In this document: piece after piece, positions 52,106 to 63,563 of the stretch
Layout: each line of letters opens with the position of its first letter
How positions within the stretch are numbered: the first letter of the stretch is position 1
Notes under the pieces: model-generated
What the model saw: only the letters and a program-made list of their open reading frames with translations
The model's database searches: none
What the model was told of the DNA's origin: nothing
Position numbers and translations under genes: made by a program
Assembly (NCBI GenBank): GCA_021203045.1
Contig: JAJQBY010000013.1
Span: forward strand, 1 to 64,000
Source: Oscillospiraceae bacterium
GTDB taxonomy: Bacteria; Bacillota; Clostridia; Oscillospirales; Oscillospiraceae
DNA: 64,000 nt
Direction: 5' to 3'

Positions 52106-53374
52106 ATGAAGCTGATGGTTATAGGCGGTGGCGGACGTGAGCACGCCGTTATCCGCAAGCTGAAGGAAGACCCCGCCGTGACGGAGATTTATGCGCTGCC
52201 AGGAAACGGCGGCATCGCACGGGATGCAGTGTGCGTGGACATCGGCGCCAAGGATATTCCCGGCATGGTGGCCTTTGCCAGGGAGCAGTCCATTGATTTT
52301 GCCGTCGTCACCCCGGACGACCCCCTGGTGCTTGGCGCTGTGGATGCGCTGGAGGCTGCGGGAATTCCCTGCTTCGGACCGGATAAAAAGGCGGCCATGA
52401 TAGAGGGGAGCAAGGTCTTTTCCAAGCGCCTTATGGAAAAATACGGCATCCCCACGGCGGCCTATCAGGTGTTTACCGATCCGGCGGCGGCGCTGGACTA
52501 TGTGAAAGAGGCACCGCTGCCCACTGTGATCAAGGCGGACGGCCTGGCCCTGGGGAAGGGCGTCGTCATCGCCCAGACCCGCCGGGAGGCGGAGGATGCG
52601 GTGCGCTCCATCATGGAGGATAAAAAGTTCGGGGACAGCGGCAACCAGATCGTCATAGAGGAATTTCTCACCGGGCCGGAGGTATCCGTTTTGTCCTTCA
52701 CGGACGGGAACACCGTGGTGCCCATGGTCAGCTCCATGGATCACAAGCGGGCCAGGGACAACGACCAAGGCCTGAACACCGGCGGCATGGGAACCATCGC
52801 CCCGAACCCCTATTATACCCCGGACATTGCCGCGCGCTGCATGGAGGAGATCTTCAAGCCCACCATCGCGGCCATGCGGGCGGAAGGCCGTCCATTTAAG
52901 GGATGCCTGTATTTCGGCCTGATGCTGACGCCTCAGGGCCCGAAGGTGATCGAGTATAACAGCCGGTTCGGCGACCCGGAGACCCAGGTGGTGCTGCCGC
53001 TGATGGAGAGCAGCCTCCTGGAGGCCATGCTGGCCTGCCGGAACGGGACTCTGGATAAGACGGACGTCCGTTTTTCCGGCGGCTGCGCATGCTGTGTGGT
53101 CATGGCCAGCGAGGGCTACCCGGAGGCCTATGAAAAGGGCTATGAGATCACTATGGACAGCGATGTGGCGGCTCAGGTCTATATAGCCGGAGCGAAGCTG
53201 GAGGGGGACCGGCTCCTGACCAGCGGCGGCCGGGTGCTGGGCGTGACCATGACGGCCCCGACGCTGAAGCAGGCCATCGGCGCGGCCTATGAGCAGGTGG
53301 AGAAGATACACTTTCAGAATGCCTACTACCGTCATGACATCGGCAGCCGGGCCATGCGCGCGCTGGAGGGCTGA
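52106..53374 (+). CDS. purD: phosphoribosylamine--glycine ligase
   Basis: MKLMVIGGGGREHAVIRKLKEDPAV, SFTDGNTVVPMVSSMDHKRA, NTGGMGTIAPNPYYTP. Confidence 0.97.
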   Translation: MKLMVIGGGGREHAVIRKLKEDPAVTEIYALPGNGGIARDAVCVDIGAKDIPGMVAFAREQSIDFAVVTPDDPLVLGAVDALEAAGIPCFGPDKKAAMIEGSKVFSKRLMEKYGIPTAAYQVFTDPAAALDYVKEAPLPTVIKADGLALGKGVVIAQTRREAEDAVRSIMEDKKFGDSGNQIVIEEFLTGPEVSVLSFTDGNTVVPMVSSMDHKRARDNDQGLNTGGMGTIAPNPYYTPDIAARCMEEIFKPTIAAMRAEGRPFKGCLYFGLMLTPQGPKVIEYNSRFGDPETQVVLPLMESSLLEAMLACRNGTLDKTDVRFSGGCACCVVMASEGYPEAYEKGYEITMDSDVAAQVYIAGAKLEGDRLLTSGGRVLGVTMTAPTLKQAIGAAYEQVEKIHFQNAYYRHDIGSRAMRALEG

Positions 53375-53377
53375 AGG

Positions 53378-56300
53378 ATGGTCTATCGGGTATATGTAGA
53401 AAAGAAAAAGGGCACGGCCCAGGAGGCGGTGGCCCTGTATAACAGCATCCGGGATTTTCTCGGTGTGCGGGAGCTGCGTATGCTCCGGCTGCTGAACCGC
53501 TATGATCTGGAAAATATCTCCCAGGAGCTGTTTCAGAGGGCAGTGAAGACCGTTCTGTCCGAGCCGCAGCTGGACGACGTATATTATGACCTGCCGAAGG
53601 CAGCGGACGCCGTGGTGTTCGCGGTGGAATACCTGCCCGGGCAATATGACCAGCGGGCGGATTCGGCGGCCCAGTGCATCCAGATACTCTCCCAGGGAGA
53701 GTGTCCCACGGTGCGGACGGCTAAGGTCTATATGCTCTATGGCGATCTGACGGCAGAGCAGGTGGCGGCCATCCAGTCCTATGTTATCAACCCGGTGGAG
53801 AGCCGCATGGCCAGCCTGGAGACAGTGGATACCCTGGAGACGAAATATGATATCCCGGAGACCGTCGCTGTTCTGGAGGGATTCCGGGAGCTGGACAGAG
53901 AGGGCCTGGCCTGTTTTCTGGAGAAAAACGGCCTGGCCATGGATCAGGAGGACCTGCAGTGCTGTCAGGCGTATTTCCGTCAGGAGGGGCGCGACCCTAC
54001 GGTGACGGAGATCCGGATGATAGACACCTATTGGTCCGATCACTGTCGGCATACCATCTTCAACACCATTATAGACGGCGTCACCTTTGAGGATGAGCAT
54101 CTGCGCAGGGCCTATGAGGAGTATATGCAGGTTCGCCAGTCTCTGGGGCGGACAAAGCCGGTGACGCTGATGGATATCGGCACCATCGCCGCCAAGAGTC
54201 TGCGGGCCAGCGGCCAGCTGGATAAGCTGGACGAGTCCGAGGAGATAAATGCCTGCACGGTGAAGATGAAGGTGAATGTGGACGGGGAGGAGCAGGACTG
54301 GCTGCTGCTGTTCAAAAACGAGACCCATAACCACCCCACGGAGATCGAGCCCTTCGGCGGCGCGGCCACCTGCATCGGCGGGGCCATCCGGGACCCCCTT
54401 TCCGGGCGTAGCTATGTATATGCGGCCATGCGCGTCACCGGCGGGGCGGACCCCCTGCGTCCGGTGGAGCAGACCCTTCCCGGCAAGCTGCCCCAGCGCA
54501 AGATCGTGACTACCGCCGCGGCGGGCTATTCCTCATACGGCAACCAGATCGGCCTTGCCACCGGCATGGTGGATGAGCTGTATCATGACGGCTACGCCGC
54601 CAAGCGCATGGAGATCGGCGCGGTCATCGCCGCAGCTCCGGCGGAGAACGTGCGCCGTGAACGTCCTGCGCCGGGGGATGTGGTCATCCTTCTGGGCGGC
54701 CGGACGGGCCGTGACGGCTGCGGCGGAGCCACCGGCTCCTCCAAATCCCACGATCTCCACTCCCTGGAGACCTGCGGCGCGGAAGAAGGGCAACGCTCCG
54801 GAGGAACGGAAGCTGCAAAGGCTGTTCCGCAGTCCGGAGGCCTCCCGCCTCATCAAGCGCTGCAACGATTTTGGCGCGGGCGGCGTGTCCGTGGCAGTGG
54901 GAGAGCTGGCGGACGGGCTGGATATCGACCTGAGCCGGGTGCCCAAGAAATATGACGGGCTGGACGGCACGGAGCTTGCCATTTCCGAATCCCAGGAGCG
55001 CATGGCTGTGGTCGTCGCTCCGGAGGATGCGGAGCGTTTCTGTCGGCTCGCTGATATGGAAAATCTGGAGGCCACGGTCATCGCCACTGTGAAGGCTGAC
55101 CCGCGTCTGACCATGACCTGGAACGGCAGGACCATCGTGGATATATCCCGGGCCTTCCTGGATACGAACGGGGCGGAGAAGCACATCATCGTTCATCCTG
55201 CTGCGGCAAAGCCCTGGGCCAGGGACATCCCTGCGGACTTCGAAGCGGGCTATACGGCCTTGGCCGGAGACCTGAACATCTGCTCCCGCCGGGGACTTTC
55301 CGAGCGGTTCGATTCCACCATCGGCGCGGGAACGGTACTGATGCCCTTCGGCGGCAAATATCAGCAGACCCCCATTCAGGCCATGGTGCACACTATATCC
55401 CTGGAAAAGGGGCATACGGATACCTGCTCGCTCATGAGCTGGGGCTATAACCCTGCCATCGGAGAAAAGGACCCTTACCACTCCGCTTATCTTGCGGTGG
55501 TGGAATCGGTCTCCAAGCTCATCGCTGCCGGAGCCTCCTTTGAGGATGTGTATCTGTCCTTCCAGGAATATTTTGCAAAGCCGGGTCAGGATGCCGCCCG
55601 CTGGGGCGATCCCTTCGCGGCGCTGCTGGGTGCCTTCAAGGCCCAGATGGACCTGGGGGTGGCTGCCATTGGCGGCAAGGATTCCATGTCCGGCACGTTT
55701 GAGGATCTGACCGTTCCGCCCACCCTGGTCAGCTTTGCCGTTACCACCGGGAAAACGGGGGAGATCGTCTCCAACGAATTCAAGGGCGCGGGCCATACGG
55801 TCATGCTCCTGCGTCCCCGGCGGGACAGCCGGGGCGTGCCGGAGGCGGAGAGCCTGCGGGCGCTGTTCGATACTGTCCACGCCCTGACCTCCTCCGGAAA
55901 GGCGCTGGCGGTGTATACTCCGACCTACGGCGGCGTGGCAGAGGCTGTTATGAAGATGTGCCTTGGAAACGGCATCGGCTTTGCCTATGAGCCGGATGTA
56001 ACGCTGGACACGATATTTGGTTATGAATACGGCGCTTTCGTTGTGGAGCTGGCAGAAGGAGCCACAGCGGAGGGACTTGTGCTGGGGCATACCACAGAGG
56101 AGTATACGCTGTCTCATGGAATGCAGACCCTGTCCCTCAGGGAGCTTCAGCGGGTCTATGAGGACAAGCTGGAGCCGGTATATCCCTGCAACATCCTGGG
56201 GAGCGGACGGGATATCCCCGCCTTCTCCTATATGGCTGTCAGCCGTCCCGCGCCGTCGATACGGACTGCCAGGCCGAAGATTCTGATTCCCGTGTTCCCA

Positions 56301-57074
56301 GGTACCAACTGTGAATATGACACGGCCCGCGCCCTGGAGGATGCCGGTGCGGAGCCGGAGGTGTTCATTATCGCCAATCTCACGGCGGAGCATATCGCCC
56401 GTTCCACCGAGCGCTTTGCCCGGTCCCTGAGGACGGCCCAGGCCGTATTCCTGCCGGGCGGCTTCTCCGGGGGAGATGAGCCGGACGGCTCCGGAAAGTT
56501 CATCACCGCCTTTTTCCGCAATGACAGGGTGAAGGCCGGGGTGGAGGATATGCTGGACCGGCGGGGCGGCCTGATGGCCGGCATCTGCAACGGCTTCCAG
56601 GCGCTGATAAAGCTGGACCTGGTGCCCTATGGGAGAATCATCGACACCGATGAGGACTGCCCCACCCTGACCTTCAACACCATCGGGCGGCATCAGTCCC
56701 GCATCGTGCACACCCGCATTGCATCCAACAAATCCCCGTGGCTCGCGGCCACAGAGGTGGGGCAGGTCTATACCGTGCCTATCTCCCACGGAGAGGGGCG
56801 GTTCTTTGCCTCGGACGCACTGATCGAGGCGCTGGCGGAAAACGGCCAGATCGCTACCCAATATGTAGACCTGGAGGGCCGGCCCACCAGCGATGTGCGC
56901 TTCAATCCCAATAATTCCGCTTTCGCGGTGGAGGGCATTACCTCCCCGGATGGCCGGGTCTTCGGCAAAATGGGCCATTCCGAGCGAAAGGGGCCGGGGC
57001 TTTATAAAAACGTACCGGGGGACTACGACATCCGTATGTTCCAGTCTGCTGTAAAATATTTCAAAGAGAATTGA
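53378..57074 (+). pseudogene. purL: phosphoribosylformylglycinamidine synthase (single-chain PurL), interrupted by one frameshift near 54779-54790
   Basis: ORF 53378..54955 ends its real homology at GGATGSSKSHDLHSLETCGAE; ORF 54555..57074 resumes KKGNAPEERKLQRLFRSPEASRLIKRCNDFGAGGVSVAVGELADG and includes the C-terminal glutaminase VFPGTNCEYDTA...GLMAGICNGFQALI. Confidence 0.93.
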
Positions 57075-57099
57075 TCACTTTATCAGGAGGAGTATAAAC

Positions 57100-58602
57100 A
57101 TGGCGCATTATTACAACGAACCGTCTCACACCTTCAGCGAATATCTGCTGATTCCCGGCTATACGTCGGAGGATTGCGTTCCCGCAAATATTTCCCTGAA
57201 AACACCGCTGGTGCGGTATCGGAAGGGGGAGGAGCCGGCGATCTCTCTGAATATCCCCCTGACCTCCGCCATCATGCAGTCCGTATCGAACGACACGCTG
57301 GCCATCGCCCTGGCCCGGGAGGGAGGCCTGTCCTTTATCTATGGCTCCCAGAGTGTGGAGGAGGAGGCTGCCATGGTAGCGCGGGTGAAAAACTATAAGT
57401 CCGGCTTTGTGGTCAGCGCCTCCAATGTGACGCCCCAGGCTACCCTGCAGGATATTCTGGATCTGAAAGCGAAAAATGGCTTCTCCACCGTGGCGGTGAC
57501 GGAGGACGGCACGGCAAACGGAAAGCTCCTGGGCATCGTCACCAGCCGAGATTACCGGGTAAGCCGTATGGAGCCGTATACGCCGGTATCCCAGTTCATG
57601 ACCCCCTGGGATAAGCTGGTCACGGCCCCGGAGGGCACCAGCCTCAAGGAGGCAAATGACATCATCTGGGATCACAAGCTGAACAGTCTTCCTATCGTGT
57701 CCAAGGACGGGCGTCTGCAATACTTCGTCTTCCGCAAGGACTATGCCAGCCACAAGAGCAACCCAGATGAGCTGCTGGACGACGAAAAGCGTCTGATGGT
57801 GGGCGCGGGCATCAACTCCCGGGACTACGCCACCCGCGTTCCCGCGCTGGTGGAGGCCGGGGCGGATGTGCTGTGCATCGATTCCTCGGAGGGTTATTCC
57901 TGCTGGCAGAAATATACGCTGGACTGGATTCACGAGCATTACGGCCCGAGCGTAAAGGTGGGCGCGGGCAACGTGGTGGACCGGGACGGCTTCCGGTTCC
58001 TGGCGGAATGCGGCGCGGATTTTGTGAAGGTCGGCATCGGCGGCGGCTCCATCTGCATCACCCGGGAGACTAAGGGCATCGGACGGGGGCAGGCCACCGC
58101 GCTTATCGAGGTGGCGGCGGCCCGGGACCAGTATTATAAGGAGACCGGGGTCTATGTTCCCATCTGCTCCGACGGAGGCATCGTGCACGATCACCACATC
58201 ACCCTGGCGCTGGCCATGGGCGCGGACTTCATTATGCTGGGCCGGTATTTTGCCCGCTTTGACGAAAGCCCCACGCCCAAGCTGAATATCAACGGCACCT
58301 ATGTGAAGGAATACTGGGGCGAGGGCTCCAACCGGGCCAGAAACTGGCAGCGCTATGACCTGGGCGGCGCGGAGACCCTCAGCTTTGAGGAGGGCGTGGA
58401 CAGCTATGTCACCTACGCCGGCGGCCTCCACGAAAACGTCCAGAAAAGCCTATATAAAGTAAAATCGACTATGTGCAACTGCGGCGTCACCTCCATCCAG
58501 GCACTCCAGCAGGATGCCAAGCTGACGCTGGTATCCGCCACCAGTATCGTGGAGGGCGGCTATCATGACGTGACGCTGAAGACCACCAACCCCGTGAAAT
58601 AA
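57100..58602 (+). CDS. guaB: IMP dehydrogenase (Tritrichomonas-like subtype)
   Basis: [96 protein letters not shown]. Confidence 0.95.
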   Translation: MAHYYNEPSHTFSEYLLIPGYTSEDCVPANISLKTPLVRYRKGEEPAISLNIPLTSAIMQSVSNDTLAIALAREGGLSFIYGSQSVEEEAAMVARVKNYKSGFVVSASNVTPQATLQDILDLKAKNGFSTVAVTEDGTANGKLLGIVTSRDYRVSRMEPYTPVSQFMTPWDKLVTAPEGTSLKEANDIIWDHKLNSLPIVSKDGRLQYFVFRKDYASHKSNPDELLDDEKRLMVGAGINSRDYATRVPALVEAGADVLCIDSSEGYSCWQKYTLDWIHEHYGPSVKVGAGNVVDRDGFRFLAECGADFVKVGIGGGSICITRETKGIGRGQATALIEVAAARDQYYKETGVYVPICSDGGIVHDHHITLALAMGADFIMLGRYFARFDESPTPKLNINGTYVKEYWGEGSNRARNWQRYDLGGAETLSFEEGVDSYVTYAGGLHENVQKSLYKVKSTMCNCGVTSIQALQQDAKLTLVSATSIVEGGYHDVTLKTTNPVK

Positions 58603-58620
58603 GAAAAAGGAGCGAGCATT

Positions 58621-60285
58621 ATGACTGATATCGAGATTGCCCAGCAGTGTGAGATGAAGCCCATCGGCCAGATTGCCCAGACGGCCGGAATAGAGGAGAA
58701 ATATCTGGAACCCTATGGCCGCTACAAGGCCAAGGTGGACTATGCCCTCCTGCGGGAGAGCAAGCGCCCGGATGGCAAGCTGGTGCTGGTGACTGCCATT
58801 ACCCCTACCCCCGCGGGGGAGGGGAAGACTACCACCACCATCGGCCTGGCGGACGGACTGCGTCGTATCGGTCAGAATGTGATGGTAGCTCTGCGGGAGC
58901 CGTCCCTGGGGCCGGTGTTCGGCATCAAGGGCGGGGCCGCCGGCGGCGGCTATGCCCAGGTGGTGCCGATGGAGGATATAAACCTCCACTTCACTGGGGA
59001 TTTCCACGCCATCGGCGCGGCGAACAACCTGCTGGCCGCCATGCTGGATAACCACATCTATCAGGGCAACGCCCTCAATATCGATCCCAAGACCATCACC
59101 TGGAAGCGCTGCGTGGATATGAACGACCGGCAGCTCCGCCATGTGATAGACGGCATCGGTGGCCGGGTGAACGGCGTGCCGCGGGAGGATGGCTACGATA
59201 TCACTGTGGCCACGGAGATCATGGCCGTATTCTGCCTGGCAGATTCCATCACGGACCTGAAGGCCCGGCTGGGCCGTATCGTGGTGGCCTATACCTATGA
59301 TGGCAAGCCCGTCACGGCCGCAGACCTAAAGGCTGTGGGGGCCATGGCCGCGCTGCTGAAGGATGCGCTGAAGCCCAACTTGGTGCAGACTCTGGAGGGA
59401 ACTCCTGCCCTTGTCCACGGCGGTCCCTTCGCCAATATCGCCCACGGGTGCAACTCTGTGCTGGCCACCCGTATGGCCCTGCGCCTGGGAGATATTGCCG
59501 TGACGGAGGCAGGCTTCGGCGCTGACCTGGGCGCGGAAAAATTCCTGGATATAAAGTGCCGTTATGCGGGCCTGAAGCCCAGCGCAGTAGTCATCGTGGC
59601 CACTATCCGGGCGCTGAAGATGCACGGCGGCAAGGCCAAATCCGATCTGGGCAGCGAGGATCTGGCGGCCCTTGAAAAGGGTATTCCCAACCTGCTGCGC
59701 CATGTGTCCAATATTAAAAATGTATACGGTCTTCCGGCTGTGGTGGCGGTGAACCGTTTCCCCACCGATACGGACGCCGAGGTGGAGCTTATCATCCGCC
59801 GCTGCAAGGAGCTGGGCGTGAACGTGGTGCTGTCCGACGTGTGGGCCAAGGGCGGCGAAGGAGGCGAGGCCCTGGCGCGGGAGGTGCTGCGCCTGTGCGA
59901 CGAGCCCTCCGATTTCCGGTTCAGCTATGAGCTTTCCGATACCCTGGAGGAGAAAATAGAGAAGGTCGTCACGAAGGTCTACGGCGGCGCGGGCGTTGCC
60001 TTTACGGACAGCGCCAGAAAGCAGCTGGCCCGTCTGACGGAGCTGGGCTTTGGCGGCCTGCCGGTGTGCATCGCAAAAACGCAGTACAGCTTCTCTGACG
60101 ATCCCTCTCTACTGGGGGCTCCGGAGGGCTTCACTGTAACGGTAAAGGAGGTCAAGGTCTCCGCCGGAGCCGGCTTTGTAGTCGTTCTGACCGGCGATAT
60201 CATGACCATGCCCGGCCTGCCGAAGGTCCCTGCGGCAGAGAAAATAGACGTAGACGAAAACGGTGTGATCTCCGGGCTGTTCTAA
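58621..60285 (+). CDS. fhs: formate--tetrahydrofolate ligase
   Basis: [73 protein letters not shown]. Confidence 0.98.
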   Translation: MTDIEIAQQCEMKPIGQIAQTAGIEEKYLEPYGRYKAKVDYALLRESKRPDGKLVLVTAITPTPAGEGKTTTTIGLADGLRRIGQNVMVALREPSLGPVFGIKGGAAGGGYAQVVPMEDINLHFTGDFHAIGAANNLLAAMLDNHIYQGNALNIDPKTITWKRCVDMNDRQLRHVIDGIGGRVNGVPREDGYDITVATEIMAVFCLADSITDLKARLGRIVVAYTYDGKPVTAADLKAVGAMAALLKDALKPNLVQTLEGTPALVHGGPFANIAHGCNSVLATRMALRLGDIAVTEAGFGADLGAEKFLDIKCRYAGLKPSAVVIVATIRALKMHGGKAKSDLGSEDLAALEKGIPNLLRHVSNIKNVYGLPAVVAVNRFPTDTDAEVELIIRRCKELGVNVVLSDVWAKGGEGGEALAREVLRLCDEPSDFRFSYELSDTLEEKIEKVVTKVYGGAGVAFTDSARKQLARLTELGFGGLPVCIAKTQYSFSDDPSLLGAPEGFTVTVKEVKVSAGAGFVVVLTGDIMTMPGLPKVPAAEKIDVDENGVISGLF

Positions 60286-60329
60286 AGGACCGGACAGGGT
60301 CATCGTGCTGTGTGGAGCACGGGGGAGAT

Positions 60330-61547
60330 ATGAAGTCAATTCGCAAGATCTATAAGATCGGTAAGGGGCCGTCCAGCTCTCATACCATTGGTCCTGAATG
60401 CGCGGCGCGGCTGTTCCGGGAACGGTACCCATCCGCCGGGCGTGTTACCGTGTCGCTGTTCGGGTCGCTCAGCAAAACAGGACGGGGTCATGGTACTGAC
60501 CGCGTCCTGCGCGAGGTGTTTGCACCTGTTGAAACAGAGGTCGTTTTCCGGGATGATATGCCGGAAAATGTCCGGCACCCGAACACCCTGTATTTTGAGG
60601 CGTGGAGGGACGATGTGCGCCTGGGCAGCCTGTGGGCCGAGTCCGTTGGCGGCGGGGATATCCGCATTCCAGGAGAGCCGGAGCCGGAGGCTGATGAGGA
60701 GATATATCCGGAGAACTCCTTTGCCGAGATCGAGCAGCAGTGCCGTCTTTGGAACTGCTCGCTGGACGAATATGTGGAGGCGAACGAAGGCCCGGAGATA
60801 TGGGACTTCCTCGAAGAAATATGGCAGGCCATGAACCGCTCTATCCGGGAGGGGCTGTCTGCCGAGGGCATTCTTCCCGGCGGACTGAACGTGGCCCGCA
60901 AGGCAAGGCTCCTCTATGAGGAGCCGGCGCCGGATGAATCCCCAGAGCTGCAGCAGGTCCGCCTTGTCTCGGCTTATGCCTTTGCCGTGTGCGAGCAGAA
61001 TGCGGACTGCGGCGACATCGTGACCGCGCCGACCTGCGGAGCCTGCGGGATTCTGCCGGCGGTCCTGCGATATATGCAGGATCGCCATGGACTTACAGAC
61101 GCGCAGACCATCCGCGCCCTGGGGGTGGCGGGACTGTTTGGGAACCTTATCAAGCACAACGCCTCCATTTCCGGTGCGGAGTGCGGCTGTCAGGCGGAGG
61201 TCGGCGCTGCCTGTTCCATGGCCGCCGCAGCGGCGGCCCAGCTAATGGGGCTGAGCACCCATCAGATTCAATATGCCGCTGAGATCGCCATGGAGCACCA
61301 TCTCGGCCTCACCTGCGACCCGATCTGTGGGCTCGTGCAGGTGCCCTGTATCGAGCGAAATGCGGTGGCGGCTATGCGGGCCATCAATGCTTGCAATCTG
61401 GCCTATTACCTCCATGATACCCAGCGCATTTCCTTTGACATGGTGGTCAAAACCATGTATGAGACCGGCATCAGCATGAACCGGCGATTCCGGGAGACCT
61501 CAGAGGGAGGTCTGGCGAAAATGTTCAGCCGCCGCCGGCTGCAATAG
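60330..61547 (+). CDS. L-serine ammonia-lyase, iron-sulfur-dependent, single chain
   Basis: SIRKIYKIGKGPSSSHTIGPECAARLF, VTAPTCGACGILPAVLRY, CDPICGLVQVPCIERNAVAA. Confidence 0.93.
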   Translation: MKSIRKIYKIGKGPSSSHTIGPECAARLFRERYPSAGRVTVSLFGSLSKTGRGHGTDRVLREVFAPVETEVVFRDDMPENVRHPNTLYFEAWRDDVRLGSLWAESVGGGDIRIPGEPEPEADEEIYPENSFAEIEQQCRLWNCSLDEYVEANEGPEIWDFLEEIWQAMNRSIREGLSAEGILPGGLNVARKARLLYEEPAPDESPELQQVRLVSAYAFAVCEQNADCGDIVTAPTCGACGILPAVLRYMQDRHGLTDAQTIRALGVAGLFGNLIKHNASISGAECGCQAEVGAACSMAAAAAAQLMGLSTHQIQYAAEIAMEHHLGLTCDPICGLVQVPCIERNAVAAMRAINACNLAYYLHDTQRISFDMVVKTMYETGISMNRRFRETSEGGLAKMFSRRRLQ

Positions 61548-61631
61548 CCGGCGAAGGGCCGGGGCCGTTTACGGGACACAGGTTATGCTGTTATACCGGG
61601 TCCCCGGGTTGATTTTATAGATTTATCATGG

Positions 61632-63467
61632 CTATGCAGCGCGGTCCAGCTGTTCCATATATTCCAGCACCGGCTGAAGAATGGATTCCACGGCGTCCGC
61701 CTGGGTGAAGGCGGTCAGGCCGCATTCCTCCAGAACGGTGAGATAGCCCTCCCCGTAGGCACCCTTGTCCAGCACGGCCATGTATACGTCCACCCCGGCC
61801 TGAAAATCCTCCCGGGTGAGCTGCCAGATCTGCAGAGCGGCCAGGGAGGAGGCCGCGTAGCTGATATAGTACAGAGGACTCTCATAATTGTGGGCGACAT
61901 ACATCCAATAGTAATCCACGTCCAGCGGCTCATATACGCCGTATTCCTCGCAGATGGAGCAGAACAGCCGGTTGATGTCCTCCAGCGTCATATCCGGGTC
62001 CGCATATACCTCTCGCTGAAACTCGTCATAGATGCAGCCCTCGATGACGCACAGAAGCTGATTGCCAAGCTCGATGAACCGGGCGGTGTCTGCGCCGGAG
62101 GTGTAGATATCATCATAAAATGCGGTGAAAAGCACCTCCAGGCCGTTGGAGTGTATCTCAAACAGGTCGTAGCTTCCGATATCAGCCAGATAGTCATAGT
62201 CCTGATTCAGATAGGCGTCTGCAAAGTGACCGAATTCGTGGGTCATGGTGCCCAGGTCATAGCAGTCCCCGGCCAGCGTGGCAAAGATGAAGGGGCTGTT
62301 ATACAGACTGATGGTGGTGGTGAAGGCCCCGGAGATCCGGTTCGCATCGAAGGCGGTATCATATAGACCATATTCTCTCATATAGCGCAGAGCCTCGGCC
62401 AGAGAATCGTCTATCTCACCCATATACTGCTCCATAACAGTCAGTAGCTCCTCTGCGTTCATAACAGGGGTCACGCTGTCATATTCATACCACAGATCAG
62501 AGTAATACAGTCCATAGTAGATGTTATAAAATTCCTGGGCGATAGGCTTTACCGCGTCGCACAGGGATTGCGCATCTATAGCGGAATAATCCCGGCCATA
62601 GCCAAGCTCATAAATATAATCCGTATAGCTGTCATATCCGGCAAGCTCCGCCTGCTCTGCCCGCAGCTGCACCAGCTCAACATAGAGGGGGCCGACCAGG
62701 TCGTTCATGGCCGCCATCAGGCCGTAATAGACTTCCACATAGCCGTCATAGTCCCTATAATACAGGCTGTCCCCCCGATAGCCCTCCAGCATGTCCCAGG
62801 TCCAGATCTCGCCCAGGTAGGAATAGGTGACGTCTGCCTCCTGATTCATCAGCTCATAATACTGGTTTATCAGCTCGGATTCTCTGGTGTAAAGCGCAGC
62901 CTCCCGGTCGGTCATGTCCTGATAGTCGGCGTACATGGCGGCGGCGCTTTCGCCTATATAGGCGGCGAAGGCCTCACCGCAGGGGCTTTCCAGCACCTGC
63001 CGCCCGGCGATGCACAAAGCGTCTCCCATCTCTGCCAGCAGCGAGTCGCAGTAGACGCTTTCCTCCGACCAGTACTCGTCCGTCACATCGGCGCAGTATT
63101 GGATATAGGCCAGCGTTCCCATGGTGTCTGCGGTGAGATAGGCGGTGTAAACGCTGTCATACAGCGCCAGAACGCCGTCGCTGTCCCCGCTTTCCGCCAG
63201 GGCGGTCATTTGCTCCAGACTGTCATAATAATCTGCGGGATCGTAATGGGTGTATTCCATATCCTCATAGGCAGTACCATCCCGGACGGTCGTTGTAAGG
63301 CCGTCTGCCTGCGCCTCGGCACCGCTGGCCTCATCCTTTTTCATCTCCGTCTCGACGGTAACGGAAGCGGACATGGCAGCGGTGTCGCCGTATTTGAGAA
63401 ACGAGCCGTAGCCGGTAAGATTCAGAGCCAGCAGAATAGCCATGATAAAGCTGATGATAATGCGCAT
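61632..63467 (-). CDS. secreted M3 family oligoendopeptidase
   Basis: MRIIISFIMAILLALNLTGYGS signal peptide; LGTMTHEFGHFADAYLNQDYDYLADIGSYDLFEIHSNGLEVL zinc site. Confidence 0.92.
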   Translation of the reverse strand: MRIIISFIMAILLALNLTGYGSFLKYGDTAAMSASVTVETEMKKDEASGAEAQADGLTTTVRDGTAYEDMEYTHYDPADYYDSLEQMTALAESGDSDGVLALYDSVYTAYLTADTMGTLAYIQYCADVTDEYWSEESVYCDSLLAEMGDALCIAGRQVLESPCGEAFAAYIGESAAAMYADYQDMTDREAALYTRESELINQYYELMNQEADVTYSYLGEIWTWDMLEGYRGDSLYYRDYDGYVEVYYGLMAAMNDLVGPLYVELVQLRAEQAELAGYDSYTDYIYELGYGRDYSAIDAQSLCDAVKPIAQEFYNIYYGLYYSDLWYEYDSVTPVMNAEELLTVMEQYMGEIDDSLAEALRYMREYGLYDTAFDANRISGAFTTTISLYNSPFIFATLAGDCYDLGTMTHEFGHFADAYLNQDYDYLADIGSYDLFEIHSNGLEVLFTAFYDDIYTSGADTARFIELGNQLLCVIEGCIYDEFQREVYADPDMTLEDINRLFCSICEEYGVYEPLDVDYYWMYVAHNYESPLYYISYAASSLAALQIWQLTREDFQAGVDVYMAVLDKGAYGEGYLTVLEECGLTAFTQADAVESILQPVLEYMEQLDRAA

Positions 63468-63563
63468 AGGAGTACCTCTTTTAAGAAATTGACAAGAAAA
63501 TTGGTAAGTTAATCTTAGCATAACCAGTTGAAAAAGAAAAGACGATTTGCTATAATTTAAACC

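Noticed and set aside
52067-56978. 755-aa and 764-aa antisense ORFs opposite purD/purL
   Set aside because: Low-complexity His/Gly/Leu-rich antisense translations; purD and purL are clear on the other strand
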